Origin: DATAQC01 sp039649175
GTDB taxonomy: Bacteria; Actinomycetota; Acidimicrobiia; Acidimicrobiales; AC-14
DNA: 24,914 nucleotides
Direction of reading: 5' to 3'
Assembly: GCA_039649175.1 (NCBI GenBank)
Contig: JBBWZS010000107.1
Location: forward strand, 1 to 24,914
Shown piece after piece: positions 5,253 to 13,332 of the stretch. The translations under genes were made by a program, and so were the position numbers. The notes beneath the pieces were generated by a model. That model did not search any database and was not told the DNA's origin. It was given only the letters and a program-made list of their open reading frames with translations. Each line of letters opens with the position of its first letter. Positions within the stretch are counted from its first letter, which is position 1.

Positions 5253-7736
5253 TCAGACCCCTCTCACCGTGCCGTCGGCGCGGATGACAAAACTGGTCTT
5301 GACCCGCGGCGTGTTGCAGTCGGTGACGAACACCTTGTACTTCGTGTTGGCCGGGACGGTGAACTGCGTCGAGGTCGGGGCGCCCGGGCAGGTGAAGGTC
5401 AGGGGGGGGAACACCTGGGTATTGGCGGTCGTGTCCATGACCAAGACGGTTCGGACCCCGTCGCCGTCGCGCACGGTGCAGACGTCAGCGGCACCCCCGC
5501 CGCTGGTGCCGGGCGTGCAGGTGAGGCTCGTGGCGGGGGAGGTGGGGAGGGTCACGGTGACGTTCTCGTGGGGCGTACCGCACACGCTGATTGAAACGGC
5601 GGCGTAGTTGGCGTCACCGCTGTAGCTGGCGACGAAGCGGATGGTGCCGGGCGTGGCCGGGGCGGGATCCGGGGCCGTGGACGCGGTGGCCGACGGAGGG
5701 GTGGTGGCCGGGTTGGACGGCGTGAGCGCGACCGGGCCGAACACGGTGCTGGGGCCCGAGCACGGGGTGGCGCCCGGGCCGTCGAAGAAGCGGGTGAAGG
5801 TCACCGTGCCGGTGGGCACCAGTCCTCCAGGCACTCCGGTGACGGTGGCCGTGTCGAGCACCGGGTCGCCGGTGACGGCGGCGCCGCTGGCCGGCGTGAC
5901 CTGGGTCGCGACCGTGGCCGGAGGTTGCCAACCGACGGTGTTGTCCGGGTGGGTCGATGCCAGGCTGGGGTTCCCACTGAGGTCGGCTGCCGCCCCGGCG
6001 GGGACGGAGATGACCACGTTGCCGGCTGTCGTCATCCCCGAGACGGCCACGTTGTAGGTGGTAGGGCCTCCTGTGACGGTGGCGACGAGCGTGCCGCCGG
6101 CGGTGCTCCCCGTGAAGCTGACGTCGGCGCCGGTGAAACCGCTCACCGGCTCGGAGAAGGTGGCCGAGAAGTTCACGGGTGACACGGCGGTCGGATCGGC
6201 CTGGCCGACAGCCTGGGAGATGGCGACCGACGGTGGCGTCGTGTCGGACGCGGTCAGGGTGACGCACCACCCGCCGGCGATGGTGCCGCTGTCGGGAGCG
6301 TTGTCACTGACCACGTACAGGCTCCACTTCCCGTTCGGGTTGCTGCCGTCGAAGGCGGAAAGGGTGGTGGCAGTCGAGGGCGCCGGGGCCGGCGCCGGGA
6401 AGACGTCGATTGCACCTTCGGGGTCGTAGTCGACAGGCCGGGACCTGATCGTCGAGCCCGCCAGGGCCCAGGGTGCGTTCTGCGGGAGCTGGTTGGCGGC
6501 GGCATCGTCGAAGGTGACGGTCACGTTGCTGGCACCGTCGGGCCCCGAAGAAGCGCCCGGGCCGGCGTCGGAGAGCAGCACCAGGTTCTGGCCCGCGGGC
6601 CCGACCAACAGCACGTCGATGTCGTCGGGGAACCTGTGGCTGACGTTCTTGAGGGTGACGGTGATGTCGCCCAGGTTGGCGGCCACACCGCTCACGGTGA
6701 TGTTCGACGGGTAGGGCGTAGCCGGGTTGGGCAGGGGGTTGACAGCGATGGCCCCGGTGTTGCAGTACTGGTTGTCGGTGACGACGGTGGCGTTGTCCAC
6801 CCGCTGGTTCACCGAGTCGCTGCTGGTGGCGAAAGACACCGTGCCGTTGTAGGTGGCGGTGATCACGTGATTGCCCTCGGCGAGGGCGGAGGTGGTGAAG
6901 GCGGCCTGACCGGAGCTGTTCACGGCGACGTTGGCGGCGAGGGTGGTCACCCCTTCCCTGAAAGTCACCGTGCCGGCGGTGACGGGACCGGTCGAGGTCA
7001 CCGTGGCCGTGAAGGTGACGGTCTGGCCGGTGGTCGACGGGTTGGGGTTCGACGCCACCGAGGTGGACGTGGCCACTGCCGAGCTGGTGGTGATGTCCAG
7101 GCTCCAGCCACCGGAGATCGTGTCGGACACGTCATTGCCGCAGGCGTCGTCGACGACGTAGAGGGACCAGGTGCCATTCGGGTCGAGGCCGTTGAAGGCG
7201 GCGAGAGTGGTGTTGATCGACGACGGCGCCGGGGCCGGCGACGGGAAGGTGTCGGCGGTGGTCTCGGCGTAGTTCGTCGGTTTCGCGGTGACCGTGGAGT
7301 TCGGGGCGCCGAGCGGGTTGTTCTGCGGAAGATTCGACGCCGCCCCGTCGTCGAAGGTGAAGGTCACGTTGGTCAGCGGCGAGGTGGGCCCCTGGCCGGC
7401 ATCGGAGAGCAGGAGGAGGTTGCTCGTGGCTCCGGCGGGGCTCACCAGCAGCACCTCGAGGTCGCCGCCGTAGTCGCTGTTCACGTTGTGGAGGGTGACG
7501 TTCAGGTCGGAGATGGTGCCGGTCTGGCCGGAGACGGAGATGGTCGAGGGGTAGGGCGTCGCCTGCCCGACGACCCCCGCGCACACGGCGGCGGGGACAG
7601 TGATCGGCCCCGTGTTGCTGACGACGGTGGCTCCTGCCGGCGTCACCGTGGCCACCAGCGCAGCCACGACGCATGCGAGCAGGGCCACCAACCCCACATG
7701 GAAGCGCCGATCAACAGGAAACGATGCAGACTTCAT
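5253..7736 (-). CDS. Secreted double P-domain / Ig-like protein without protease domain
   Basis: An 827-residue exported protein. The start is ATG 7736, giving a Sec signal peptide (MKSASFPVDRR, then a hydrophobic stretch 14-31, cleavage near TPAGA-TVV at 37); earlier in-frame codons would bury it. Domains in order: P domain 1 (about 45-216), Ig-like repeat (222-313), P domain 2 (325-497), Ig-like domain starting DTTPPSVAI (498-605), a further Ig-like domain (607-730) and a Cys-containing beta-rich tail (731-827). The P domains share matching hallmarks: TPYPSTISVSG / TPYPSNITVSG, DLEVLLVSPAG / DIDVLLVGPAG, and GTWSLYVVDDACG / GKWSLYVVSDNA. P domains normally follow subtilisin-like peptidases and stabilise them; no catalytic domain is here. 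No LPXTG, tripartite sorting signal or final membrane segment is visible, so it is probably released or loosely cell-associated. It may be an adhesin or carbohydrate-binding scaffold; function is not established. Confidence 0.85.
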   Translation of the reverse strand: MKSASFPVDRRFHVGLVALLACVVAALVATVTPAGATVVSNTGPITVPAAVCAGVVGQATPYPSTISVSGQTGTISDLNVTLHNVNSDYGGDLEVLLVSPAGATSNLLLLSDAGQGPTSPLTNVTFTFDDGAASNLPQNNPLGAPNSTVTAKPTNYAETTADTFPSPAPAPSSINTTLAAFNGLDPNGTWSLYVVDDACGNDVSDTISGGWSLDITTSSAVATSTSVASNPNPSTTGQTVTFTATVTSTGPVTAGTVTFREGVTTLAANVAVNSSGQAAFTTSALAEGNHVITATYNGTVSFATSSDSVNQRVDNATVVTDNQYCNTGAIAVNPLPNPATPYPSNITVSGVAANLGDITVTLKNVSHRFPDDIDVLLVGPAGQNLVLLSDAGPGASSGPDGASNVTVTFDDAAANQLPQNAPWALAGSTIRSRPVDYDPEGAIDVFPAPAPAPSTATTLSAFDGSNPNGKWSLYVVSDNAPDSGTIAGGWCVTLTASDTTPPSVAISQAVGQADPTAVSPVNFSATFSEPVSGFTGADVSFTGSTAGGTLVATVTGGPTTYNVAVSGMTTAGNVVISVPAGAAADLSGNPSLASTHPDNTVGWQPPATVATQVTPASGAAVTGDPVLDTATVTGVPGGLVPTGTVTFTRFFDGPGATPCSGPSTVFGPVALTPSNPATTPPSATASTAPDPAPATPGTIRFVASYSGDANYAAVSISVCGTPHENVTVTLPTSPATSLTCTPGTSGGGAADVCTVRDGDGVRTVLVMDTTANTQVFPPLTFTCPGAPTSTQFTVPANTKYKVFVTDCNTPRVKTSFVIRADGTVRGV

Positions 7737-7846
7737 ATCCCCAGTCCTTTGATCCAACGTCCATCCGATGAAGGGTACCGGTACCGGGCGCGGCGAGCCC
7801 GTCGGCGAGGACGAGGTCCGGCTAGACGGCGGTGGGCGGGGCCCGT
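7737..7846. other. Intergenic region upstream of the P-domain gene with GGTACC palindrome
   Basis: This 110-base gap contains the perfect 12-base palindrome GGTACCGGTACC (7774-7785), two abutting copies of the same hexamer, directly followed by a CGGGC...GCCCG hairpin (7785-7801). An AAAGGA lies about 12 bases before ATG 7736 and may be its ribosome-binding site. The hairpin could end the TfoX-gene transcript, but no T-run follows it. Confidence 0.35.
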
Positions 7847-8182
7847 CTACCGCTTCGGGGGCAGGGAGGCGGCGTACGCGGTGCCCAGGTGCACCCACGT
7901 GGCCAGGTCGGTGTCGGTGTCGACGTCTTCGCTGTCGACCCGCAACCATCCCTGCATGGGTCGTCCCCGCATCTCGACGAGGCGGGCCGCCGTCGTGGCG
8001 ACGAGGTTCTCCGAGGCCGCCGGGTCCACGCGAACCATCAGGCCGCCCTGGCCACTCGCCGCCACCGCCATGTGCCCGCCGACGAGAAAGGCCAGGCCCC
8101 CGAACATCTTCCGTTCGCTGACGTCGGCATCGCCGGGCAGCAGCTCGCGGACCCGGTCAGCGAGGCGTTCGTCATAGCCCAT
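7847..8182 (-). CDS. TfoX N-terminal domain protein
   Basis: A 111-residue cytoplasmic protein matching the TfoX_N domain, which in gamma-proteobacteria is the first half of the competence regulator Sxy/TfoX; in actinobacteria it usually stands alone with unknown function. The hallmark is RKMFGGLAFLVGGHMAVAAS (about residues 24-43), followed by GGLMVRVDP and a C-terminal WVHLGTAYAASLPPK segment. The family form is K(M/L)FGG.xF...G.MF......L.L+. The start ATG 8182 gives MGYDERLADRVRELL, the usual helix before the motif. It lies 14 bases downstream of the ABC permease on the same strand and may be read through from that operon, though a functional link is not evident. A role in competence should not be inferred. 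Confidence 0.85.
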   Translation of the reverse strand: MGYDERLADRVRELLPGDADVSERKMFGGLAFLVGGHMAVAASGQGGLMVRVDPAASENLVATTAARLVEMRGRPMQGWLRVDSEDVDTDTDLATWVHLGTAYAASLPPKR

Positions 8183-8196
8183 GGCGGCGCCGCCGG

Positions 8197-8997
8197 TCAG
8201 CCCAGGACGTCGCGTGTCGTCATCCGGGCCCAGGCGGCCAGCATCAGCACCGTCGCCCAGCAGGCCTGGATGACCAGGTTCTGGACGATGTTGCCCCACG
8301 TGACCGGGGTGCGCATCAGGTCGCCGAAGCTCAGCCAGGCGTGGGTGAACAGCAGCGGGTGGATGGCGTGCAGCTGGGGGATGGCGTCGAGGATCTGGCT
8401 CAGGATGGCCAGCGCGGCGGTGGCGGCGATGGCCCCCACCGGCGACTCGGTGAAGGTGGAGATGAGCACGCCGATGGCCGTCAACCCGATCATCGACGCA
8501 CCGACCACCCCGGCTGCGGCCAGGGCCCGGAGCACACCCTGCCATGCGGTGATGGTGGTGCCCGACAGGGTGACGACCTCACCGACGGGGAACAACAGCC
8601 ACCCGACGATCAACCCGGTGATGGCCACGGCCAGGGCCGCGATCAGGCAGAACACCACGGCGGTGACGAACTTCGACACGATGAGGCGCGTGCGCCCCAC
8701 GGGGCGCACCAGCAGGTAGCGAAGCGTGCCCAGGCTGGCTTCACCGGCCACGGTGTCGCCGGCCACGACGGACACGGCGAGGGGGAGGAAGAAGGGGACG
8801 ACGACGGTGAGCCCGGCCAGGGCCGCGAACACGCCGTTGTGCGACACCTGGTCGAGGAAGGTGGGGCCCTCGCCGCCCTCGGGCCCGCCGGCGAACCGCA
8901 CCGCCAGCGAGAGCAACCCGGGGATGGCGGCCAACACGACCAACAACCAGCGGGTACGGATGCGGCCGAAGGTGAGGCCCAGCTCACTGAGCAACAT
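8197..8997 (-). CDS. ABC transporter permease (ABC-2 type)
   Basis: A 266-residue membrane protein with about six hydrophobic segments and the layout of ABC-2-type permeases: an N-terminal membrane segment (WLLVVLAAIPGLLSLAV), a long loop, then TVVVPFFLPLAVSVVAGDTVAGEASLG and the coupling-type motif GTLRYLLVRPVGRTRLIVSK (about residues 91-110), typical of exporters such as NatB/YhgE-like permeases. The start ATG 8997 overlaps the end of the ATPase gene by 14 bases, so the two are translationally coupled and form one transporter. The presence of the LolA-like gene upstream suggests a substrate that is a lipid, lipoprotein or cell-envelope compound, but export of an antimicrobial is equally possible. 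The gene ends 14 bases before the TfoX-N gene. Confidence 0.85.
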   Translation of the reverse strand: MLLSELGLTFGRIRTRWLLVVLAAIPGLLSLAVRFAGGPEGGEGPTFLDQVSHNGVFAALAGLTVVVPFFLPLAVSVVAGDTVAGEASLGTLRYLLVRPVGRTRLIVSKFVTAVVFCLIAALAVAITGLIVGWLLFPVGEVVTLSGTTITAWQGVLRALAAAGVVGASMIGLTAIGVLISTFTESPVGAIAATAALAILSQILDAIPQLHAIHPLLFTHAWLSFGDLMRTPVTWGNIVQNLVIQACWATVLMLAAWARMTTRDVLG

Positions 8998-9955
8998 CGA
9001 AGCCCTCCCCGGTGAGAGCCACGAACAGGTCTTCGAGCGTGGGCTGCACGCTGTGCAGGGCGCGGACCCTGACGCCGGCACGCACCAGCGCGCTGTTGAT
9101 GTCCTCGGGAGCGGCACCCAGCAGCTCGGCGTGCAGGACGGTCGTGTTGGAGTGGGTGACCTCGTCGTCGGCCTGCTGGACGAGGCCGATGCCGGCGATG
9201 GACCGCAGGGTGGCCAGCGCCTCGATCGGGTCGGGCGTCTCCACCCGCAGCGTCGGGCGCTGCGCCTCGCGCAGCTCGGGCAGGGTGCCCTGGGCGACCG
9301 TGCGACCGTTGAACAGCACGACGGCGTGCGAGCAGACCTGTTCGATCTCCGACAGCAGGTGACTCGACAGGAACACGGTGGTGCCGTCGGCTGCCAGCTT
9401 GCGCACCAGGTTGCGGACCTCACGGGTCCCCTGGGGGTCGAGGCCGTTGGTGGGCTCGTCGAGGACCAGCAGCTCCACGGGGCGCACCAGGGCGGCGGCC
9501 AGGCCCAGGCGCTGCTTCATGCCCAATGAGTAGGCCTTGGTCCGCTTGGTGGCGGCCCCGGTGAGGCCGACCCGCTCCAGGGCGTCGTCGACCCGCTGGC
9601 GGCGCCCGGACCGGCCCGGGCCGGAACCCACGGCGTCGAGGCGCTCGAGGTTGGCCCGCCCCGACAGGAACGGGTAGAAGGCAGGCCCTTCGATGACGGC
9701 TCCCACCGAGGTGAGCACGTCGCTGTCCGACGGTGGCCGCCCCAGGATGCGGATGCGCCCGGCGGAGGGAAAGGCCAGGCCGAGGAGCATCCGGATGGTG
9801 GTGGTCTTGCCCGACCCGTTGGGGCCGAGGAACCCGTAGACCGAGCCCCGGGGCACGGCGAGGTCGAGGTCGTCGACCACCACCTGGTCACCGAAGCGCT
9901 TGGTGAGCCCCGTGGTCTCGATGGCGAGCGTGTCGCTGGCTACCGCCTCGGTCAA
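8984..9955 (-). CDS. ABC transporter ATP-binding protein
   Basis: A 323-residue ATPase that powers the adjacent permease. Walker A is GPNGSGKTT (about 45-53), the signature motif is YSLGMKQR (family LSxGmkqR, common in ABC-2 exporters), Walker B is ELLVLDEPTNGLDP, and the H-loop is FLSSHLLSE. The C-terminal ~90 residues (from about 230) form the DUF4162-like extension of this subfamily, ending GVRVRALHSVQPTLEDLFVALT. The likely start is TTG at 9955, overlapping the TGA of the LolA-like gene as TTGA; no in-frame ATG or GTG lies between it and the conserved LAIETTGLTKRFG. The upstream reading frame is open further but its composition there is that of an antisense shadow. Four-base overlap with the upstream gene and 14-base overlap with the downstream gene make this a tight three-gene unit. 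Confidence 0.92.
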   Translation of the reverse strand: MTEAVASDTLAIETTGLTKRFGDQVVVDDLDLAVPRGSVYGFLGPNGSGKTTTIRMLLGLAFPSAGRIRILGRPPSDSDVLTSVGAVIEGPAFYPFLSGRANLERLDAVGSGPGRSGRRQRVDDALERVGLTGAATKRTKAYSLGMKQRLGLAAALVRPVELLVLDEPTNGLDPQGTREVRNLVRKLAADGTTVFLSSHLLSEIEQVCSHAVVLFNGRTVAQGTLPELREAQRPTLRVETPDPIEALATLRSIAGIGLVQQADDEVTHSNTTVLHAELLGAAPEDINSALVRAGVRVRALHSVQPTLEDLFVALTGEGFDVAQ

Positions 9956-11136
9956 TGGCCGGCGAGCGCGGCTTCGAGGGCCGCCTCGGGCACCGACCCG
10001 ATGACCAGCCTGTGGTCGTTGGTGAGCAGCACGTTCACCAAGGTGGTGTGAACCAGGCGCCCCGACCCCCACGGCCCCTGGACGGCACTGCCGAGCTTGC
10101 CCAGCGTGTCGAGGCTCGAGTTGGCGGTGGCGTCGGATCCGAGGTCGATGATGGCCACCGCGTCCCACCCCTTGCCCACGATCGTGGGCCCGGCGTTGGT
10201 GTCGTTGGTGGCACCGGCCGACGGGTCGGTGGTCGCAGGCGCCGCCGGAGCCTTCTTGGCCGGGTGGTCACCACCACCCGAGGGCAGGAACAACTCGGCG
10301 GCAGAGTGGGCCTCGGTGACGGTGGACCCCGGCGGGGGCGTGAAGGCGAAGGTGGAGGCGGCCGGGACGGAGAAGTCGACCGAGCTGAAGCCCACGTCGA
10401 GGGCGGGTGTGCCCGAGTCACGGGACAGCACCTGGACCCGCAGGGGAACTCCGGTGGCCGAGTCGACGGCGATGATCACGTCGCCCACCAGGGTGGTGCC
10501 CGACTTCGGGGCCAGCACCAGCTCGTAGGCGGGACGGCCCGCCACCGTCACCGTGTCACGAACCACCACGCGGGTGGTGGGGTCGACGGAGCTGAGGAAA
10601 TGGTCGGCGAGGGCCTGCGGCGTGGGGGGTCCCTCGGGTCCGGCAGCCTCGGGATTCTCGGCCTCGGGGGTGGCGCCGGCGGTGTCGTGGGCCTGTAGGG
10701 CCAGGTGGCGGACCTGCTGTCCGGTGCTGTCCCACACCCACAGGTCGTTGCCGCTGTGCACCACGTCGGTCTCGGCCAGCGTCGAGGGCAGGGCCAGCCG
10801 GGCGTCGCTCCCGTTCTCCCAGACCTTGATGGTGTGGGAGCCGGTGAGCAGGGTGGTGGCGATGCTGCCGCTGTTGCCGACGAACTGGCTGACGTCGGGC
10901 AGGCCCAGCCTGGAGTTGACGGTGACGTCGCCCGACAGGCCCGGCACGTTGGCCTGCTCGACCTTGACCACCAGGTCGCGGGCCGAGATCGGCGCCAGCG
11001 TGGGCGGCGAGTCGGCGCCGGCCAGGCTCGGCACCATGGCGTAGGCGCCGATGGCGGCGGCCGCGGCGAGCGGGGCGGCGAGCCAGCGGAGGCGGGTGGG
11101 AACGGTTGCAGGGCGCGATCGGGACGTCTCAGGCAT
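9952..11136 (-). CDS. LolA/RseB-like envelope protein with N-terminal membrane anchor
   Basis: A 394-residue protein with an Arg-rich N terminus (MPETSRSRPATVPTRLRW) and one hydrophobic segment (about 19-43), so it is exported or anchored facing outward. The following region resembles the LolA/RseB fold (lipid- or lipoprotein-binding half barrel): LARDLVVKVEQANVPGLSGDV-like opening (first part ARDLVVKVEQANVPGLSG), then SGNDLWVWDSTGQQVRHL, and PAYELVLAPKSGTTLVGDV with the typical IAVDSATGVPLRVQV strand pair. A Pro/Ala/Glu-rich insert lies around residues 155-180 and a Lys/Ala/Thr linker near 295-325. The last ~70 residues form a small domain of unknown role. Homologues next to ABC exporters are a recurring actinobacterial arrangement. 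ATG 11136 is chosen over a TTG at 11157; neither has a clear ribosome-binding site. It is divergent from the two-component system. Confidence 0.7.
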   Translation of the reverse strand: MPETSRSRPATVPTRLRWLAAPLAAAAAIGAYAMVPSLAGADSPPTLAPISARDLVVKVEQANVPGLSGDVTVNSRLGLPDVSQFVGNSGSIATTLLTGSHTIKVWENGSDARLALPSTLAETDVVHSGNDLWVWDSTGQQVRHLALQAHDTAGATPEAENPEAAGPEGPPTPQALADHFLSSVDPTTRVVVRDTVTVAGRPAYELVLAPKSGTTLVGDVIIAVDSATGVPLRVQVLSRDSGTPALDVGFSSVDFSVPAASTFAFTPPPGSTVTEAHSAAELFLPSGGGDHPAKKAPAAPATTDPSAGATNDTNAGPTIVGKGWDAVAIIDLGSDATANSSLDTLGKLGSAVQGPWGSGRLVHTTLVNVLLTNDHRLVIGSVPEAALEAALAGH

Positions 11137-11236
11137 GGGGACAGTCGACCACACCAACGATGAGAAGGTCCGAAGCGGCGGCTAAGAAGATCCTCAATTC
11201 TGTGCCTGGGGGCGGCCGAGGGGCCAGCATGGGCGG
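11137..11236. promoter_or_regulatory. Divergent intergenic region between LolA-like operon and response regulator
   Basis: These 100 bases must hold the promoters of both the minus-strand LolA/ABC unit and the plus-strand two-component genes. It includes a short AT-richer stretch (CTAAGAAGATCCTCAATTCTG, roughly 11182-11201) that stands out from the GC-rich background and is a reasonable place for promoter elements or a response-regulator site. I do not see a convincing repeated operator. Confidence 0.35.
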
Positions 11237-11920
11237 GTGAGGATCCTGGTCGTCGACGACGAACCGGCGTTGCAGGCGTCGCTGGGACGCATCCTGCGCC
11301 AGGCCGGCTACCAGGTCGACGCCGCTGTCGACGGCCGCCAGGCGCTCGCCGCGGTGGGGGAGTCGGCCCCCGACGCCGTGGTGCTCGATGTGATGATGCC
11401 CGGCCTCGACGGGCTGGAGGTGACCCGCCGGCTGCGGGGGATGGGTGACCAGACGCCGGTGCTCCTGCTCACCGCCCGCCAGGAGGTGTCCGATCGCGTG
11501 GCCGGCCTCGACGCCGGTGCCGACGACTACCTCACCAAGCCCTTCGCGGTGGAGGAGCTGCTGGCCCGCCTGCGGGCCCTGCTGCGACGGGCCGGCGCCG
11601 ACGAGACCGTCGAGCTGCGGGTCGGCGACTTGGTGCTCGACCCGGTGGCCCACCAGGCCCGGCGGGGCGACCGGCTCCTCGACCTGACCCGTACCGAGTT
11701 CGCCCTGCTGGAGCTCTTCCTGGCCAATCCCGAGCGGGCCCTGACCCGCAGTGCCATCTACCAGGCGGTCTGGGGGTACGACTTCGGGCCGGCGTCGAAC
11801 TCCCTCGACGTCTACGTGGGCTACCTGCGGCGCAAGACCGAGGCCGCGGGCGAGCCCCGGGTGCTGCACACCCTGCGGGGCGTGGGCTTCGTCCTGCGCC
11901 AACCACCGCCCGAGTCGTGA
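11237..11920 (+). CDS. OmpR/PhoB-family response regulator
   Basis: A 227-residue DNA-binding response regulator. The receiver domain (1-~118) has the acidic pair in VVDDEP (DD at 7-8), the phosphorylation site D51 in VLDVMMPGLDG, the switch Thr in LLLTARQ (T79) and K101 in DYLTKPF. The C-terminal winged helix (about 128-222) shows the OmpR-class motifs LTRTEFALLELFLANP, DVYVGYLRRKTE and HTLRGVGFVL. It resembles the MprA/TcrX-type regulators common in actinobacteria. The GTG start at 11237 opens directly into MRILVVDDEP, so the N terminus is certain although the ribosome-binding site is weak. It pairs with the histidine kinase 94 bases downstream; the divergent LolA/ABC unit is the nearest candidate target. 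Confidence 0.95.
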   Translation: MRILVVDDEPALQASLGRILRQAGYQVDAAVDGRQALAAVGESAPDAVVLDVMMPGLDGLEVTRRLRGMGDQTPVLLLTARQEVSDRVAGLDAGADDYLTKPFAVEELLARLRALLRRAGADETVELRVGDLVLDPVAHQARRGDRLLDLTRTEFALLELFLANPERALTRSAIYQAVWGYDFGPASNSLDVYVGYLRRKTEAAGEPRVLHTLRGVGFVLRQPPPES

Positions 11921-11951
11921 GCCTCAGGGGGGTGGGACCTGGTCCCCATCG

Positions 11952-11990
11952 GTTCCCCGCCGCGGAACGCGCCGGTCGCCGGCGCGGTTC
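11952..11990 (+). other. Hairpin between response regulator and kinase
   Basis: CGCGCCGG-TCG-CCGGCGCG (11968-11986) is a perfect 8-base stem with a three-base loop. With a single bulged G it extends to GAA...TTC outside (11965-11990). A second, competing stem pairs GTTCC (11952-11956) with GGAAC (11964-11968). The two stems share bases and cannot form together. They lie 25 or more bases before the kinase start and could lower kinase yield relative to the regulator. Confidence 0.5.
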
Positions 11991-12014
11991 GCGCCCGAGA
12001 AGCGGCGTCGAGCG

Positions 12015-13316
12015 GTGAGTTTCCGCACCCGGCTCACGCTGGTGGCGACGGGGGCGGTGGCGGCCAGCCTGGTCCTGGCCTCGATCATCGTCTACGTGGC
12101 CGTGGCGGCCAGCACCCGCTCCCAGGTCGACGACGGCCTCCGCCGCCAGGTGCTGCTCCTGGCCCGTCCGGCGCCGGGGTCGACCGACCTCATCCAGGGC
12201 GATGGCCAGGTGGTCACCGCCGACGGCCAGGTCACGCCGCTGCGCCCCGACAGCCTGACCCTGCCGTTCGTGACCGAGGCGCGGGGCATCGCCGCCGGTC
12301 GTGGAGGCACGGTGTTCCGCGACGTGCACGTCCTCGGGTCCCACCTGCGGGTGCTCATCGGTCCCCTCGGCCCGGGCCGCGCCGTCGAGCTGGGGGCGCC
12401 CCTCGACCGCGTCGACCAGCTCCTCCACCGCCTGGCCGTGGTGCTCATGATCGTCACCGCCGCCGGCGTCATCGTCGCCGCCGTGGCCGGGCGGTTGGTG
12501 GCCCAGGCCGCCCTGGGCCCGGTGCTGCGCCTCCGAGGGGCGGCGAGGGGCGTGGCCGCCGCCCGTCGTCCGGGCGCGCGGGTGCCGGTGGAGGGTGACG
12601 ACGAGCTGGCCGACCTGGCCACCAGCTTCAACGACATGATCACCGCCCTGGAGCGGTCGCTGGCCGCCCAGCGCGCCCTGGTGGCCGACGCCTCCCACGA
12701 GCTGCGGACGCCTCTCACCAGCCTGGGGACCAACATCGAGTTCCTGCGGCGCGAGCCGGGCATGGAGGCCCACGCCCCCTTGCTGGGCGAGCTACGTGAC
12801 GAGACCGCCGACCTGGGGGCCCTGGTCTCCGACCTCATCGAGCTGGCCCGCCACGAGGGCGACGAGGAGCCAGGCGTCGACGTCCGCCTCGACGAGCTCA
12901 CGGCCACGGCGGTGGCCCGGGCCCAACGGCGGGCGCCGGAGCTGACCTTCGTCACCGACCTGCACCCGGTGACGGTGAGCGGCGTCGCCGGCCGCCTCGA
13001 CCGGGCCATCACCAACGTGATCGACAACGCGGTGAAGTGGAGCCCGCCGCAGGGGGCCGTCGAGATCAGCGTGGCCGCCGGTGAGCTGGTCGTCCGTGAC
13101 CACGGACCGGGCATCGCCGCCGCCGATCTGCCCAACGTGTTCAACCGCTTCTACCGTTCTGGTGACGCCCACCAGTTGCCCGGATCGGGCCTGGGGCTGG
13201 CCATCGTCCGCCAGGTGGCCGACGCCCACGGGGGCACGGTCACCGCCGAGCGGCCCCCTGACGGGGGCACCCGGATCCGCCTGTGGTTCCCGGAGTCACC
13301 CGCGCCCGGCACGTGA
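12015..13316 (+). CDS. Sensor histidine kinase
   Basis: A 433-residue membrane kinase partnering the upstream response regulator. It has two membrane segments (about 8-32 and 139-163) flanking a ~105-residue extracytoplasmic sensor with no recognised domain, then a HAMP linker (LVAQAALGPVLRLRGAARGV and on, to ~213), a HisKA dimerisation domain with the H box DASHELRTPL (phosphorylated H228) and a HATPase_c domain: N box NVIDNAVKWSPP, G1 box DHGPGI, F box FNRFYRS and G2 box GSGLGLAIV. All catalytic motifs are intact. The sensor region is rich in Gly, Val and Arg and gives no ligand clue. GTG 12015 is chosen because MSFRTRLTLVATGAV starts the first membrane segment in the normal way; an earlier start in the same frame would add Arg-rich, shadow-like sequence. 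It is convergent with the beta-helix gene, 16 bases between stops. Confidence 0.95.
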   Translation: MSFRTRLTLVATGAVAASLVLASIIVYVAVAASTRSQVDDGLRRQVLLLARPAPGSTDLIQGDGQVVTADGQVTPLRPDSLTLPFVTEARGIAAGRGGTVFRDVHVLGSHLRVLIGPLGPGRAVELGAPLDRVDQLLHRLAVVLMIVTAAGVIVAAVAGRLVAQAALGPVLRLRGAARGVAAARRPGARVPVEGDDELADLATSFNDMITALERSLAAQRALVADASHELRTPLTSLGTNIEFLRREPGMEAHAPLLGELRDETADLGALVSDLIELARHEGDEEPGVDVRLDELTATAVARAQRRAPELTFVTDLHPVTVSGVAGRLDRAITNVIDNAVKWSPPQGAVEISVAAGELVVRDHGPGIAAADLPNVFNRFYRSGDAHQLPGSGLGLAIVRQVADAHGGTVTAERPPDGGTRIRLWFPESPAPGT

Positions 13317-13332
13317 TCCCGGGGGGTTCAGG

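Noticed and set aside
7847..8182. Natural competence regulator
   Set aside because: Only the TfoX N-terminal domain is present. In actinobacteria this domain is common without competence function, and no com genes are nearby.
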